A stretch of DNA of 64,000 nt from assembly GCA_020073165.1 (NCBI GenBank), contig JAIQFP010000021.1:1-64000 (forward strand), read 5' to 3'. The translations under genes were made by a program, and so were the position numbers. This stretch comes from Terriglobia bacterium. GTDB taxonomy: Bacteria; Acidobacteriota; Terriglobia; Terriglobales; Acidobacteriaceae. The notes below the pieces were generated by a model. That model was not told where the DNA came from and did not search any database. It worked only from the letters and a program-made list of their open reading frames with translations. Each line of letters opens with the position of its first letter. Position 1 is the stretch's first letter. This document shows, piece after piece, positions 44,449 through 53,342 of the stretch.

Positions 44449-44477
44449 GCCGGTCAGATTTCTTCTGACCGGCGTTT
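44449..44477 (+). terminator. Intrinsic terminator
   Basis: GCCGGTCAGA (44,449-44,458) pairs perfectly with TCTGACCGGC (44,464-44,473) across a 5-base loop, followed by GTTTT. It lies between convergent genes; the reverse strand has AAAAC before the stem and a weak T-run, so it mainly serves the + strand. Confidence 0.8.
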
Positions 44478-44499
44478 TCCTGCGAAAACATCGCTTCCC

Positions 44500-44865
44500 C
44501 TATTTCCCTACCTTCTCCGCTTCGGCCTCCGCTAGACAGGACCGGATCTTCTCCAGCAGGTTCGGGAACAGGTACTCCTTGGGCAGCCACAGCTTGACGT
44601 GTTCGCACTCGACGGGCTGGTAGGCGGTGATCACGATGACCGGAAACCCAGGCTGCTTCTGCTGGACTGCCCGGGCCAACTCCACGCCGCTCATGCCCGG
44701 CATGCCAACATCGGTCACCACAAGGTCGAATTCTTCTCTTTCGAAGGCCTCCAGCGCTTCCTGGACATTGGTTGCAGGCACCGCCCGGTAGCCCTCGGTG
44801 TGCAGGATGTCGCAGGCCAGCCGGCACAGCATCTGGTCGTCGTCCACCACCAATATTTTTTTCAT
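44500..44865 (-). CDS. Stand-alone response-regulator receiver domain
   Basis: A 121-residue CheY-like protein. The acidic pocket is Asp8-Asp9-Asp10 (LVVDDDQM). The phosphorylation site is Asp52 in LVVTDVGMPGMSG. The conserved Thr is in VIVITAY and the Lys in LPKEYLFPNLLEKI. All key residues are present, so it should be phosphorylatable. No output domain and no histidine kinase are nearby. It begins 9 bases after the stop of the AAA+ ATPase gene and is the last of a three-gene operon with an RsbRD-N-like protein. It could act as a phospho-dependent partner of these two; that is inferred from gene order. Confidence 0.9.
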   Translation of the reverse strand: MKKILVVDDDQMLCRLACDILHTEGYRAVPATNVQEALEAFEREEFDLVVTDVGMPGMSGVELARAVQQKQPGFPVIVITAYQPVECEHVKLWLPKEYLFPNLLEKIRSCLAEAEAEKVGK

Positions 44866-44874
44866 GGCCCGCTC

Positions 44875-45975
44875 CTACTCCGCGGCCGACTGTTTGCTTG
44901 CAACCACCGCGGCCTTGGTGAATGCCAAGCCGCCGGTGGGTTTCAGGCCGATCTCGATGCAGTCGCCGCTGGTCACCTGCTTGGTCGCCACCAGGTTGGC
45001 CAGCGCATACACGATGTTCCGCTCGATGACGCGTTTCAGGTGCCGCGCCCCGTACTTGGGATCAGTTCCCTCTTGCAGCAGCCACTGCTTGACTTCGGGA
45101 GTGCAGCGGAAGGTGAAGTGACTCTGCCCCACCGCCCGCGTGATGCGCCCCTGCACCTTGGCCAGCTCCAGTTCCAGCACTTGCGCCAGCTGCTCCGGCC
45201 GCAGCGTCTTGAACACCACGACCTTGTCCAGGCGGTTCATGAACTCCGGAGAGAACTTGCGGCGCGCCGCTTCTGTGGCCGTGCGGCTGATCTTATCGTC
45301 CAGACTGTTGTCCACCGCCGGCGCCTGGGCCGCGAATCCAAGGCCGCCTTCGGCCAGGTTGCTCATCTCCGTGGCCCCGAGATTGGAGGTCATGAAGATC
45401 ACGCACTGGGAAAGGTCCACATGACTGTTGTCGCCCAGGGTGAGACTGGCTTTATCGAGGATGCCCAGCAGAAGCTGCCACAGCGCCTCCGAGGCCTTCT
45501 CGATCTCGTCGAACAGCACCAGGGAGAGCTTGAGTTTCTCGGTGTGGTACTTGGCCAGCGATTCCTGGGTCAGCAGCGGCGGAGTGTGCAGGTGCCCGAT
45601 GTATCCCGGCGGCGAACCGATCAGCTTGGAGATTTCATGGTGTTCCTGGAACTCGGCGCAATCGACTTTGATAAAGGCATGGGTATTGCCGAACAGCGCT
45701 TCCGCCACCACTTCCACCACATAGGTCTTTCCCGAGCCGGTAGGCCCGAGAAATAAGAGATTTCCCACCGGACGGTCGGGCGCCGCCATGCCCACCAGAA
45801 ACATCTGGTACAGCTCGGTGACGGCTTCAATGGCGGCGTCCTGGCCTACGATCCTGCTGCGCAGGAACCCCTCGAATTCACGCGTATCCTCGCCCCGGCG
45901 GGTGGCGTCGAGCGCCGCCGCGTCTACCAGTTCCTGGACCGCGCTGCCAGCACGCGATGTGGATTCGTCGGTCAT
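44875..45975 (-). CDS. Clp-type AAA+ ATPase with one ATPase module
   Basis: A 366-residue AAA+ protein resembling the second ATPase domain of ClpA/ClpB or a ClpX-like unfoldase, but with no N-terminal substrate domain or zinc finger. After ~40 residues comes IVGQDAAIEAV, then Walker A GPTGSGKT (about 77-84), a pore-loop-like GSPPGYIGH, Walker B LVLFDEIEKA, sensor-1 IFMTSNLGA, an arginine finger in FMNRLD, and sensor-2 KYGARHLKR followed by a ClpB D2-small-like C-terminal domain. No ClpP-binding IGF-like loop is recognised. It starts at ATG 45975, 27 bases after the RsbRD-N-like gene, and precedes the receiver gene. A remodelling role in stress signalling is plausible but not shown. Confidence 0.85.
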   Translation of the reverse strand: MTDESTSRAGSAVQELVDAAALDATRRGEDTREFEGFLRSRIVGQDAAIEAVTELYQMFLVGMAAPDRPVGNLLFLGPTGSGKTYVVEVVAEALFGNTHAFIKVDCAEFQEHHEISKLIGSPPGYIGHLHTPPLLTQESLAKYHTEKLKLSLVLFDEIEKASEALWQLLLGILDKASLTLGDNSHVDLSQCVIFMTSNLGATEMSNLAEGGLGFAAQAPAVDNSLDDKISRTATEAARRKFSPEFMNRLDKVVVFKTLRPEQLAQVLELELAKVQGRITRAVGQSHFTFRCTPEVKQWLLQEGTDPKYGARHLKRVIERNIVYALANLVATKQVTSGDCIEIGLKPTGGLAFTKAAVVASKQSAAE

Positions 45976-46002
45976 GTCACCATCTCTTGAGTCTGTCCCT
46001 TC

Positions 46003-46479
46003 TTACCGCCCCACCGCATGAATCTCGGCCGCGTGTCCGACTTCGACTTGGCGCGCGTTTTCGTAGCCCACCGCGGCGAAGTAAAGCACGCGGTCAAAGA
46101 AGCGCTCCAGCGAGTGCAGCAGCTCGATCTCGCCGAAGAGCTCAACCGGCTCCTCCAGCAGACCTTCCCGCTGCATGAACTCCCAGAGATATTCCTTGGT
46201 GGTGGTGATGGCCCACAGGAAGGCGCTGAAGGGGACGCCTTGGCGGGCGCGCCGCATGCCCACCCCGACGTAGCGCTCCTCGATCTCGGACTCGGTCTTG
46301 GTGAGCAGCCAATCGCTGAGATTGAAATAGATCTCGTGGGTGCGCCGCTGCAACTCATCGGGAGGCACTCGGTGCACCAGGTCGCGGTATTGTTCCGAGC
46401 TCTTGAGCTTGTGCAGCAAGCCCTCGGATAGTCTGTCAGCGTGGGTTTCGATGAGATTGACCAGCCTGACGGCGAACAT
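46003..46479 (-). CDS. RsbRD-N-like (stressosome sensor) helical protein
   Basis: A 158-residue all-helical protein. The pattern LVNLIETHADRLSEGLLHKL, then HRVPPDELQRRTHEIYFNL, ERYVGVGMRRARQGVPFSA and LWAITTTKEYLWEFMQREG matches the RsbRD N-terminal globin-like domain used as sensor input in stressosome proteins. The STAS domain that normally follows is absent. ATG 46479 has AGGAGGAATCT directly upstream, whereas the frame continues upstream without a start signal. It heads a three-gene operon with a Clp-type AAA+ ATPase and a receiver. A separate STAS-domain gene lies 4.8 kb away at 51,317; whether the two cooperate is unknown. Confidence 0.65.
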   Translation of the reverse strand: MFAVRLVNLIETHADRLSEGLLHKLKSSEQYRDLVHRVPPDELQRRTHEIYFNLSDWLLTKTESEIEERYVGVGMRRARQGVPFSAFLWAITTTKEYLWEFMQREGLLEEPVELFGEIELLHSLERFFDRVLYFAAVGYENARQVEVGHAAEIHAVGR

Positions 46480-46768
46480 AGATTCCTCCTGGCTGCCTGG
46501 GTGCAGCCGCTCGTCTGCGGTACGTCTATTTGCCCTCTCTTTCCATTGTGCGGTGTCCCCATACCCCGGAACAGTGACGCACCGCACAGGCAGGCGTGAC
46601 TCGGGACCACAAAGAAGGGGAGGGGCCCCGGGGGATGTGGGGGCGGGACGCACCCACGACAGCCCGCGGGACGCCGCGTTACGGCATCTTGCCGCGCAAA
46701 TTCAATTGACAGCCTGCCGGGATGGTGGTCAGATGGCGTGCCAAAATCGCCGCCTGGGGAGGCCCTCT
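46480..46768. other. Divergent intergenic region
   Basis: No gene is recognised. It should contain the promoters for the RsbRD-N-like operon and the FG-GAP gene, but no clear -35/-10 pair stands out. Confidence 0.4.
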
Positions 46769-48034
46769 ATGCCGAAGCTGCGACTCCTGCTGCTTGCCCT
46801 GCTCTCCGCCGGGTTCTCCGCGCTGGCGCTGCATGCTGCGCCACCAGCAGGCCTGGTGCAGCTGGCTGAACTCACTCCCTCGCAGCGGGCGGCGCAGGAC
46901 TGGTTTGGATTCTCGATCGCGGTCAGCGGCAATACCGTGGTAGTGGGGGCATTCGATGCCAACATTGAGGCATTTGGCACGGTGTACGTGTATGTAAAAC
47001 CCCCCAATGGATGGGCCGACATGACTCAGGTGGCCAAGCTCACCTCGTCGGACAACGGTCAGGGGTTCGGCACCTCGGTGGCCATCAGCGGCAACACCAT
47101 TGTGGTTGGGGCGGCTAACACCTCGAACTTCCACGCTCCGGCAAGCACGCCTGGGGCGGTGTATGTGTTCGTCAGGCCCAGCGGCGGCTGGATCGACATG
47201 ACAGAAACAGCTAAGCTTACGGCCTCCGACGGCCAGCCGGGGGATGCGCTCGGGGTCAGCGTGAGCATCAGCGGAAGCACCGTCGCGGCAGGAGCGTTCT
47301 TTGCCCAGGACACCTCCGGCAACGACTTTGCCGGCAAGGCGTACGTGTTTGTCCGCCCCGGCACTGGTTGGGCTGGGAACCTGCATGAGACGGCCGAACT
47401 CACCGCGTCCGACAGCCAACTGTTGAATTACATGGGAGCGTCGATCGCGACCGACGGCACGACCGTGGTGGCGGGCTCATACGGCCACAATAATTTTCAG
47501 GGAGTCGGCTATGTGTTCGTCAAGCCGGGGAGCGGCTGGGCGAGCATGACGCAGACAGCCGAGCTGACGGCGTCGAATGGCAAAGCCAGCAGTGACCTCG
47601 GGTTCGCAGCGGCCATCAGCGGCGATACGATTGTGCTCGGAGCTCCAGGCGCGGGCAACTTCAAGGGCGCGGGCTATGTGTTCGTCAAGCCCGTCAGCGG
47701 CTGGACCGGCATGACGGAGACGGCGCAACTGCGCGCCTCGAATGCGACCATGGATGACAGTTTTGGCCAGTCGGCCGCCATCAGCGGCAACGTAGTAGTG
47801 CTCGGCGCGCCCGGCGCCGTGGTGGGCACGAACCAGGGCCAGGGGGCGGCCTATGTTTTTCTCAAGCCCCAAACTGGCTGGAAGACAACTTCGCGGTTTA
47901 ATGCCGAACTGACCGCTTCCGATGGCACGGCGAATGACGGCTTCGGGCTGTCGGCGGGCGTCAGCGGCCGCACCATCGTGACGGGAGCGGTTGGCAACAA
48001 CCACCCCGGCGCTGCATACGTGTTCGGGCCCTGA
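46769..48034 (+). CDS. Secreted FG-GAP repeat protein
   Basis: A 421-residue exported protein. ATG 46769 has GGGGAGG 7 bases upstream and begins a classic signal peptide (1-24, ends LHAA). The mature part is seven similar units of ~55-60 residues: …KLTASDGQPGDALGVSVSISGSTVAAGA…, YVFVRPGTGW, with the conserved (S/F)G-x-S-(V/I)-A-(I/V)-SG-(N/D)-T-(I/V)-VVGA strand. This is the FG-GAP/integrin-α propeller type that often binds Ca2+ at its loops. The role is unknown; an adhesive or structural surface function is usual for the class. It is a single gene, divergent from the RsbRD-N-like operon. Confidence 0.85.
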   Translation: MPKLRLLLLALLSAGFSALALHAAPPAGLVQLAELTPSQRAAQDWFGFSIAVSGNTVVVGAFDANIEAFGTVYVYVKPPNGWADMTQVAKLTSSDNGQGFGTSVAISGNTIVVGAANTSNFHAPASTPGAVYVFVRPSGGWIDMTETAKLTASDGQPGDALGVSVSISGSTVAAGAFFAQDTSGNDFAGKAYVFVRPGTGWAGNLHETAELTASDSQLLNYMGASIATDGTTVVAGSYGHNNFQGVGYVFVKPGSGWASMTQTAELTASNGKASSDLGFAAAISGDTIVLGAPGAGNFKGAGYVFVKPVSGWTGMTETAQLRASNATMDDSFGQSAAISGNVVVLGAPGAVVGTNQGQGAAYVFLKPQTGWKTTSRFNAELTASDGTANDGFGLSAGVSGRTIVTGAVGNNHPGAAYVFGP

Positions 48035-48224
48035 CCCACCAATTCGGCAATCCTGCCCTCGTGCTGCTTGTATCACCGGGAGGGGTGCGCCCGGTCACCG
48101 CAAACCGGTTTGCGTTGCCATAAAAAGGAAATAGGCCGGGAGTCGTCCGATTGACAACACTCTACCCCTGCTTATCCAAGCGGGCATGAGCCCGGCGACG
48201 CCCGGCACGTGACGGAGGTGGCTT

Positions 48225-48476
48225 ATGGCCACTTTTGCGATCCATCCTCCCGTCGAAGAGGCGTTGGTTCACGTCTTCTATGCGCAATGTCCCAGGTGCG
48301 AGTTTTGGGAGTTATGGGACGCCGACGATCCCATGGTGGCGGACGGCCTGCGCGTGCCGTTTCAGTCCTGCTGCGTGGTATGCGGCAAACCGTACACGGT
48401 AGAGACGCGGGAGATCGGCTTGGTATCTCCGCAGCAGCGCGAGAAGGGATACTCGCCGGTTCGTCCGCACAACTAG
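48225..48476 (+). CDS. Small CxxC/CxxC zinc-type protein
   Basis: An 83-residue protein. Two Cys pairs, CPRC (about residues 22-25) and CCVVCGK (about 49-55), are spaced like a zinc ribbon, with aromatic FWELWDAD between them. The C-terminus (REIGLVSPQQREKGYSPVRPHN) is polar. The start is clear: GGAGGTGGCTT precedes ATG 48225. Upstream a TTGACA (48,151-48,156) with a TTATCC-like -10 may be its promoter. The protein is not a recognised enzyme; the CPRC ribbon hints at a regulatory or adapter role. Confidence 0.65.
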   Translation: MATFAIHPPVEEALVHVFYAQCPRCEFWELWDADDPMVADGLRVPFQSCCVVCGKPYTVETREIGLVSPQQREKGYSPVRPHN

Positions 48477-48664
48477 GACCACGATAGGCCCGCAAACAGC
48501 CGCTTTCGGCCGTCGACTCGCCGGTCCAGATTGCGCCTGGACGCGCCTCAGATCACCCTTGCCGGTGTTCCCGGTCACAGCGTTTCCGGCAAGCCGGGCT
48601 GGATACTGTTTTCACCTTTCGAGCCAAGTCTTCGCTCGCAACCGTGAGTGCCGGAGGCATGGAT

Positions 48665-51313
48665 ATGATCGCAGCCGAGTTGGAGTCGCCCAGCGTTTCA
48701 GGTCTTAGTGAAGAACGGATTGCTTACCTGGAAGGGCTGGTCCGTCAAGCCCGGACCGCCGCCGCCGTCTTCACACAAAGCACGCAAGAGGACGTCGATC
48801 GCATTGTCAAACTCATGGTCCTGGCTGGCCTGGAGCAGGCGCAATACTTGGCCCGCCTGGCGCTTGAAGAAACTCGGCTCGGGGTGCTGGAAGACAAAGC
48901 CATCAAGAACATGGTGGCCACGGAGTTTGTCTACAACTATGTCAAGGACAAACGCACGGTGGGCACCATTCGCGAGTATCCGGAACGCAATCTGGTAGAG
49001 GTGGCAGAGCCGATCGGCGTCATCTTCTCGATGTTACCGATCACCAACCCCACGTCCACGGTTCTCTTCAAGTGCATCATGGCCATCAAGACGCGCAACG
49101 CGGTCATTTTCAGTCCGCACCCGAACGCGTGGCGTTGCTGCGCTGAGGCCGTACGGATCATGTATGAGACTGCGGTGAAACATGGCGCGCCGGAAGGGGT
49201 TTTCACCTGCCTGGAATCGCACACTCTGGAAGACAATGCCTACCTGATGCATCACAAAGACGTCGGCCTGATTGATGCCACCGGCGGGCCGGGCGCGGTC
49301 AAAGCTGCCTATAGCTCCGGGAAGCCGGCGCTGGGTGTAGGGCCGGGCAATACGCCCGTGTATCTGGAAAAAACCGCGGACCTGAATATGGCCGTGGTGG
49401 ACATCATCATCTCCAAGACGTTCGACAACGGAACCATTTGCGCCTCCGAACAGACGGTGGTGATTGATGATGAGATCTATGACGCCACGCTGAAGAAATT
49501 TGCGGAGCTGGGCGCGCACATCTGCAATGAGAAAGAGACAGAGCTGCTGAGCCGCACGGTGATCGATCCCAAGACCGGATTCATGCAGCCTATGGCAGTC
49601 GGCCAGACAGCCGCCAACATCGCTCGCTTTGTCGGGCTCTCGGTCAAACCGAACACCAAGCTGCTGATTGCGCCGATTCAAGGTGTAGGCCGCGAATACC
49701 CCCTGTCGGTGGAGAAACTTTTCCCAGTGCTCGCGGTCTATCGGGCGAAGTCCGTCGATGAGGCGCTGAAGGTGTGTGTGGACGTGAACCATTCCGGTGG
49801 GCTGGGGCACACGGCAGTCATTTTCTCGCACAACGATGAGGCCATCCAGAAGTTCGGCGAGGTGATCAACGCGGGGCGGATCATTGTGAATGCGCCGGGA
49901 TCCATCGGAGCGCTGGGTGGGGTTTACAACGACCTGGTGCCCACCTTCTCCTTCGGATGTGGCACCGGTGGCGGCAACAGCACCACCGATAACGTAAACG
50001 TGTATCACTACCTGAATATCAAGCGCGTGGCTCGGAGGACACCAGCTCATATGTGGTTCCGAGTTCCCAATCAAATTTACTTCAATATGAATGCGGTGGA
50101 GAATGTGGCCCAGTTCCCATCGCGCTGCACGATTATCCTTACCAACCCACCCCTGGAGCAGATCGGCCATGTGGATGTGGTCCGGCGCTACATTCCGCCG
50201 CAAACGCACGTCCATGTCTTGGTGATTCCGGATGCGGAGCCCGAGGTCAAGGTCGTCATGCAGGGAGTGGAGACGCTCAATTTCTACAAAGCCGACCAGA
50301 TTATCGCGCTGGGCGGCGGGTCGGTGATCGACGCGGCGAAGATCATGAAGCTTAAGTACGAGTCGCCGGACGCGGACCTGGAGGAACTGGCGGCGCCGTT
50401 CCTGGACCTGCGCAAGCGCGTGATTCAGTACCCGACCGAAAAAGTCAACCGGGCCCGGTTGATTGCCATCTCCACCACCAGCGGAACGGGGAGCGAAATC
50501 ACTCCCTTTGCCGTTATGTTCGACAGAGAACACGGGCGCAAGGTGACGCTGGCCGACTATTCGCTGAGTCCGGATGTAGCCATCGTCGACCCGCAGTTTG
50601 TGATGTCCATGCCCAAGGGCCTTACTGCCGATACCGGTGTTGACTGTTTGACCCACGCACTGGAAGCTGGAGTCTCGATTTTCGCTTCACCTTACACCGA
50701 CTGCAATGCCATGCAGGCAATTCGGCTGGCGTTCAAGTACCTGCCCATCGCGTATGAGAATCCCCGCGATGAAGAGGCGCGTACCATGATGCACAACGCC
50801 GCCTGCATTGCGGCGATGGCGTTTTCCAACGCGTCGGTGGGGGTGAATCACGCGCTGGCGCATGCCTTCGGCGCGCGCTTCGGCGTCCCGCACGGGCGGG
50901 CCAACGCGCTCATGTTGCCGCATGTCATTGCCTTCAATGCGGCGGTGCCCACCAAGTTCATGCCGTCGCCGAACCAGGGCGGCTACATCGCCCACAAGAA
51001 ATACGCCATGATGGCGGACTTGCTCGGTTTGGGCGGTCATACGATTGAAGAGAAGGTGCAGAACCTGGTAGAGGCGGTAGAAAAGTTGCTCGACCAGTTG
51101 GCGATGCCGCGTTCCATTGCCGCGCTGGGCATCTCCAAGGAAGAATTCGAGAGGGCGATCCCCGACCTGGCCAAGATTGCTTTTGACGATCCTTCCTGGC
51201 GGTCGAACCCCCGCCTGCCCCTGGTAAACGAGTTGGTCGGTCTGTTCTGGAGCGCTTATCAAGGGCGAGGCCAGGCTAAGGTAGCCAGTGCCACGAAACA
51301 GCAAACCGCGTGA
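48665..51313 (+). CDS. adhE: Bifunctional aldehyde/alcohol dehydrogenase AdhE
   Basis: An 882-residue fusion that reduces acetyl-CoA to acetaldehyde and then to ethanol with NADH. The N-terminal half is a CoA-acylating aldehyde dehydrogenase: VAEPIGVIFSMLPITNPTST, KPALGVGPGNTPVYLE and catalytic Cys259 in NGTICASEQ. The C-terminal half is an iron-dependent alcohol dehydrogenase: IALGGGSVIDAAKIM, STTSGTGSEITPFAV, DCLTHALEAG and the metal-binding HAFGARFGVPHGRANA. Both halves are complete, and length is as usual for AdhE (about 870-890). ATG 48665 is preferred because GGAGG lies 7 bases upstream; GTG 48644 is an in-frame alternative. AdhE forms long filaments (spirosomes) in known species. It indicates fermentative capacity and is followed after 3 bases by a STAS-domain gene. 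Confidence 0.95.
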   Translation: MIAAELESPSVSGLSEERIAYLEGLVRQARTAAAVFTQSTQEDVDRIVKLMVLAGLEQAQYLARLALEETRLGVLEDKAIKNMVATEFVYNYVKDKRTVGTIREYPERNLVEVAEPIGVIFSMLPITNPTSTVLFKCIMAIKTRNAVIFSPHPNAWRCCAEAVRIMYETAVKHGAPEGVFTCLESHTLEDNAYLMHHKDVGLIDATGGPGAVKAAYSSGKPALGVGPGNTPVYLEKTADLNMAVVDIIISKTFDNGTICASEQTVVIDDEIYDATLKKFAELGAHICNEKETELLSRTVIDPKTGFMQPMAVGQTAANIARFVGLSVKPNTKLLIAPIQGVGREYPLSVEKLFPVLAVYRAKSVDEALKVCVDVNHSGGLGHTAVIFSHNDEAIQKFGEVINAGRIIVNAPGSIGALGGVYNDLVPTFSFGCGTGGGNSTTDNVNVYHYLNIKRVARRTPAHMWFRVPNQIYFNMNAVENVAQFPSRCTIILTNPPLEQIGHVDVVRRYIPPQTHVHVLVIPDAEPEVKVVMQGVETLNFYKADQIIALGGGSVIDAAKIMKLKYESPDADLEELAAPFLDLRKRVIQYPTEKVNRARLIAISTTSGTGSEITPFAVMFDREHGRKVTLADYSLSPDVAIVDPQFVMSMPKGLTADTGVDCLTHALEAGVSIFASPYTDCNAMQAIRLAFKYLPIAYENPRDEEARTMMHNAACIAAMAFSNASVGVNHALAHAFGARFGVPHGRANALMLPHVIAFNAAVPTKFMPSPNQGGYIAHKKYAMMADLLGLGGHTIEEKVQNLVEAVEKLLDQLAMPRSIAALGISKEEFERAIPDLAKIAFDDPSWRSNPRLPLVNELVGLFWSAYQGRGQAKVASATKQQTA

Positions 51314-51316
51314 GGG

Positions 51317-51604
51317 ATGGTTGCGCCTATGGAAATGATTGCCGTGTGGCTCAAAATTGATGGAGAGCACGTCGCCGAAACTCTGCAAGAAGCCTGTGAG
51401 AAGCTGGACAGCGCCGATGGTGAAGTAGTGCTGGATTTTTCTTCCGTGCGCCGAATTGACCCGGGCGCGCTCACCGCAATGGAAAAGTTGGCTACTGCGG
51501 CTGCCGACAAGGACGTCAAGGTCGTGTTGCGCGGGGTCAACGTCGAGGTCTACAAAGTGCTCAAGCTGGTGAAGGTGGCCTCGCGATTCGGCTTCTTGAA
51601 CTGA
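51317..51604 (+). CDS. STAS-domain protein (anti-sigma-factor antagonist-like)
   Basis: A 95-residue single STAS domain: strand MIAVWLKIDGEHVAE, helix TLQEACEKLDSADGEVVLDFSSVRRIDPGALTAMEKLA, then DVKVVLRGVNVEVYKVLKLVKVASRFGFLN. In anti-sigma antagonists the Ser of the Asp-(F)-S-x-x-x-x-I-D-S loop is phosphorylated. Here that loop reads RRIDPGALT: the usual Ser is Pro, so phospho-control of the classic type appears lost. It starts 3 bases after adhE (ATG 51317, or ATG 51329 as alternative), so it is co-translated with it. Coupling a STAS gene to adhE is unusual; its job is unknown. It could belong to a stressosome with the RsbRD-N-like protein (46,003), which is inference. Confidence 0.75.
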   Translation: MVAPMEMIAVWLKIDGEHVAETLQEACEKLDSADGEVVLDFSSVRRIDPGALTAMEKLATAAADKDVKVVLRGVNVEVYKVLKLVKVASRFGFLN

Positions 51605-51647
51605 GACGCGGGCCGTGTGAGTCTGGCCTGAAACGTGCGCGCCGGGC

Positions 51648-53342
51648 TTACGCCAGCTCCAAGTCAATCTTCTTCATCGCCGGATCCAGCTTCGCAACCC
51701 GAAAACTGCGGATCTGTCCTGGGCGGACACCCTCGGGCGTGGACGGACCTCCAGCAGCACCGCCCTTCCAGCGCGCTTGCAGCATGGAACTCAGTGATGA
51801 CAAATCGGGCTTCGATCCGGCCTGCCTCTCTTCTTCTGACTTTTTCTCCGCCGCCTCTGCCGGGACTCGGCACATGCCCTGGATGCCTTCGCCCAGTTCC
51901 ACGCGCGCCTGTCCACCCGCAATCTCCATCACGCGGCCCGAGACGACGTCGCCTTCCCGGCGTTCGGCGATGTATTCCTCGATGCTGGTCGGAACCAGCT
52001 GCTTCATCCCCAGCTTCAAGCGCCGCCTCTCCGTATCGACTTCGAGCACTTGCGCCTTCACCAGTTGCCCAACCTTCAGCATGTCCTGAGGGTGATTGAT
52101 GCGCTTCTCGGCGCTCATGTCACTGATGTGAATCATGCCTTCGACGCCTTCCGAGAGCTGCACGAAGGCTCCAAACTTGGTGAGGCTGGTGACCGGACCT
52201 TCGATCACCGAGCCCACCGCAAACTTCTGGGCCACGTCGGCCCACGGGTCGCCCAGCGCCTGCTTCAGGCCCAAAGAGATGCGGCGCTCGCCCGGGTTGA
52301 CGCCCAGAATCACCGCTTCTACGTTCTCGCCCGGCTTAACCACGTCGGTGGGTGTCCTCACCTTCTTTCCCCACGACATCTCCGAGATATGGATAAGCCC
52401 CTCAAGCCCGGGCTCGAGTTCCACAAACGCGCCGAAACCGAGAACGCGCGTGACCGTGCCGCGCGCACGCTCGCCGGGCTTGTATTTCGCTGTCACCGAA
52501 TCCCATGGATCCGGCCCCAGCTGCTTCAGGCCGACAGAAATGCGGCGCTTCTCAGGATCAATCTTGAGAACCTTGACTTCGACCTCGTCGCCCACCGAGA
52601 GTACGTCCACCGGCTTGCTGACGCGGCTTCTGGAAATGTCGCTGACGTGCAGCAGCGCGTCCACCCCGCCAATATCGATGAAAGCGCCGTAATCGGTCAG
52701 GCTGCGAACCGTGCCGTGCACCGTCGCGCCTTCCTTGACTTCCGAATAGCGGCGGTCTTTCCCCGCGCGCTCTTCCTCTTCGGCCACGATGCGGCGGTCC
52801 ACGACCACATCTTCCTCTGCCGCATCGAGCTTGGTAATCCGGCAGCGGATCTCCTGTTCTACCAACTTCTCCATCTCAGCTGCGTCACGGCATCCGCTGC
52901 GCGAAGCCGGCATAAACGCCCGCACACCCACATCCACGCTCAGGCCACCCTTGACCACGGCTGTCACCGTGCCCACGATGGTCGTCTTCTCGGCAAACGC
53001 CTTCTCCAGTGACGCCCAATCCTTCGGCCGTTCGATTCTGCCGCGGGTGAGCTCGTAATAGCCCTCGGGATCGCGACCTTTGATCGAGACCACCAGCTTG
53101 TCGCCGGGCTTCACGGTTTCGCCAGCACCTTGGAAGGCTGCCAGCGGCAGGATCCCTTCAGTCTTGAAACCGATGTCGACGAGAACCGAATCGACGGTGA
53201 CGGCAATCACCGTGCCTTCGCGACCTTTTCCCGCTTCCGCGGGCTTGCGGGTCTTGCTCTCCTCGAACTGGGAAAGAATGTCTTTGAATGACCGGTCCGG
53301 TTCGTTGACAGGTTGGGATTCTGGACTGCCTGGATTGGACAT
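51648..53342 (-). CDS. rpsA: Ribosomal protein S1 (S1-domain RNA-binding protein, six domains)
   Basis: A 564-residue protein. Six S1/OB-type domains follow a short acidic lead: about residues 41-105 (GREGTVIAVTVDSVLVDIG), 120-185 (IVGTVTAVVKGGLSVDVG), 205-275 (HGTVRSLTDYGAFIDIGG), 290-360 (RGTVTRVLGFGAFVELEPG), 375-445 (EGPVTSLTKFGAFVQLSEG) and a diverged last one (SGRVMEIAGGQARVELGEG). Domains 3-5 carry the strong GAF(I/V)-x-(I/L) core and HISDMS-type turn. The layout is that of bacterial S1, which binds mRNA at the 30S platform. Start ATG 53342 lacks a good Shine-Dalgarno, as known for some rpsA genes, where translation is autoregulated. It converges on the STAS gene with a 43-base gap. 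Confidence 0.85.
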   Translation of the reverse strand: MSNPGSPESQPVNEPDRSFKDILSQFEESKTRKPAEAGKGREGTVIAVTVDSVLVDIGFKTEGILPLAAFQGAGETVKPGDKLVVSIKGRDPEGYYELTRGRIERPKDWASLEKAFAEKTTIVGTVTAVVKGGLSVDVGVRAFMPASRSGCRDAAEMEKLVEQEIRCRITKLDAAEEDVVVDRRIVAEEEERAGKDRRYSEVKEGATVHGTVRSLTDYGAFIDIGGVDALLHVSDISRSRVSKPVDVLSVGDEVEVKVLKIDPEKRRISVGLKQLGPDPWDSVTAKYKPGERARGTVTRVLGFGAFVELEPGLEGLIHISEMSWGKKVRTPTDVVKPGENVEAVILGVNPGERRISLGLKQALGDPWADVAQKFAVGSVIEGPVTSLTKFGAFVQLSEGVEGMIHISDMSAEKRINHPQDMLKVGQLVKAQVLEVDTERRRLKLGMKQLVPTSIEEYIAERREGDVVSGRVMEIAGGQARVELGEGIQGMCRVPAEAAEKKSEEERQAGSKPDLSSLSSMLQARWKGGAAGGPSTPEGVRPGQIRSFRVAKLDPAMKKIDLELA

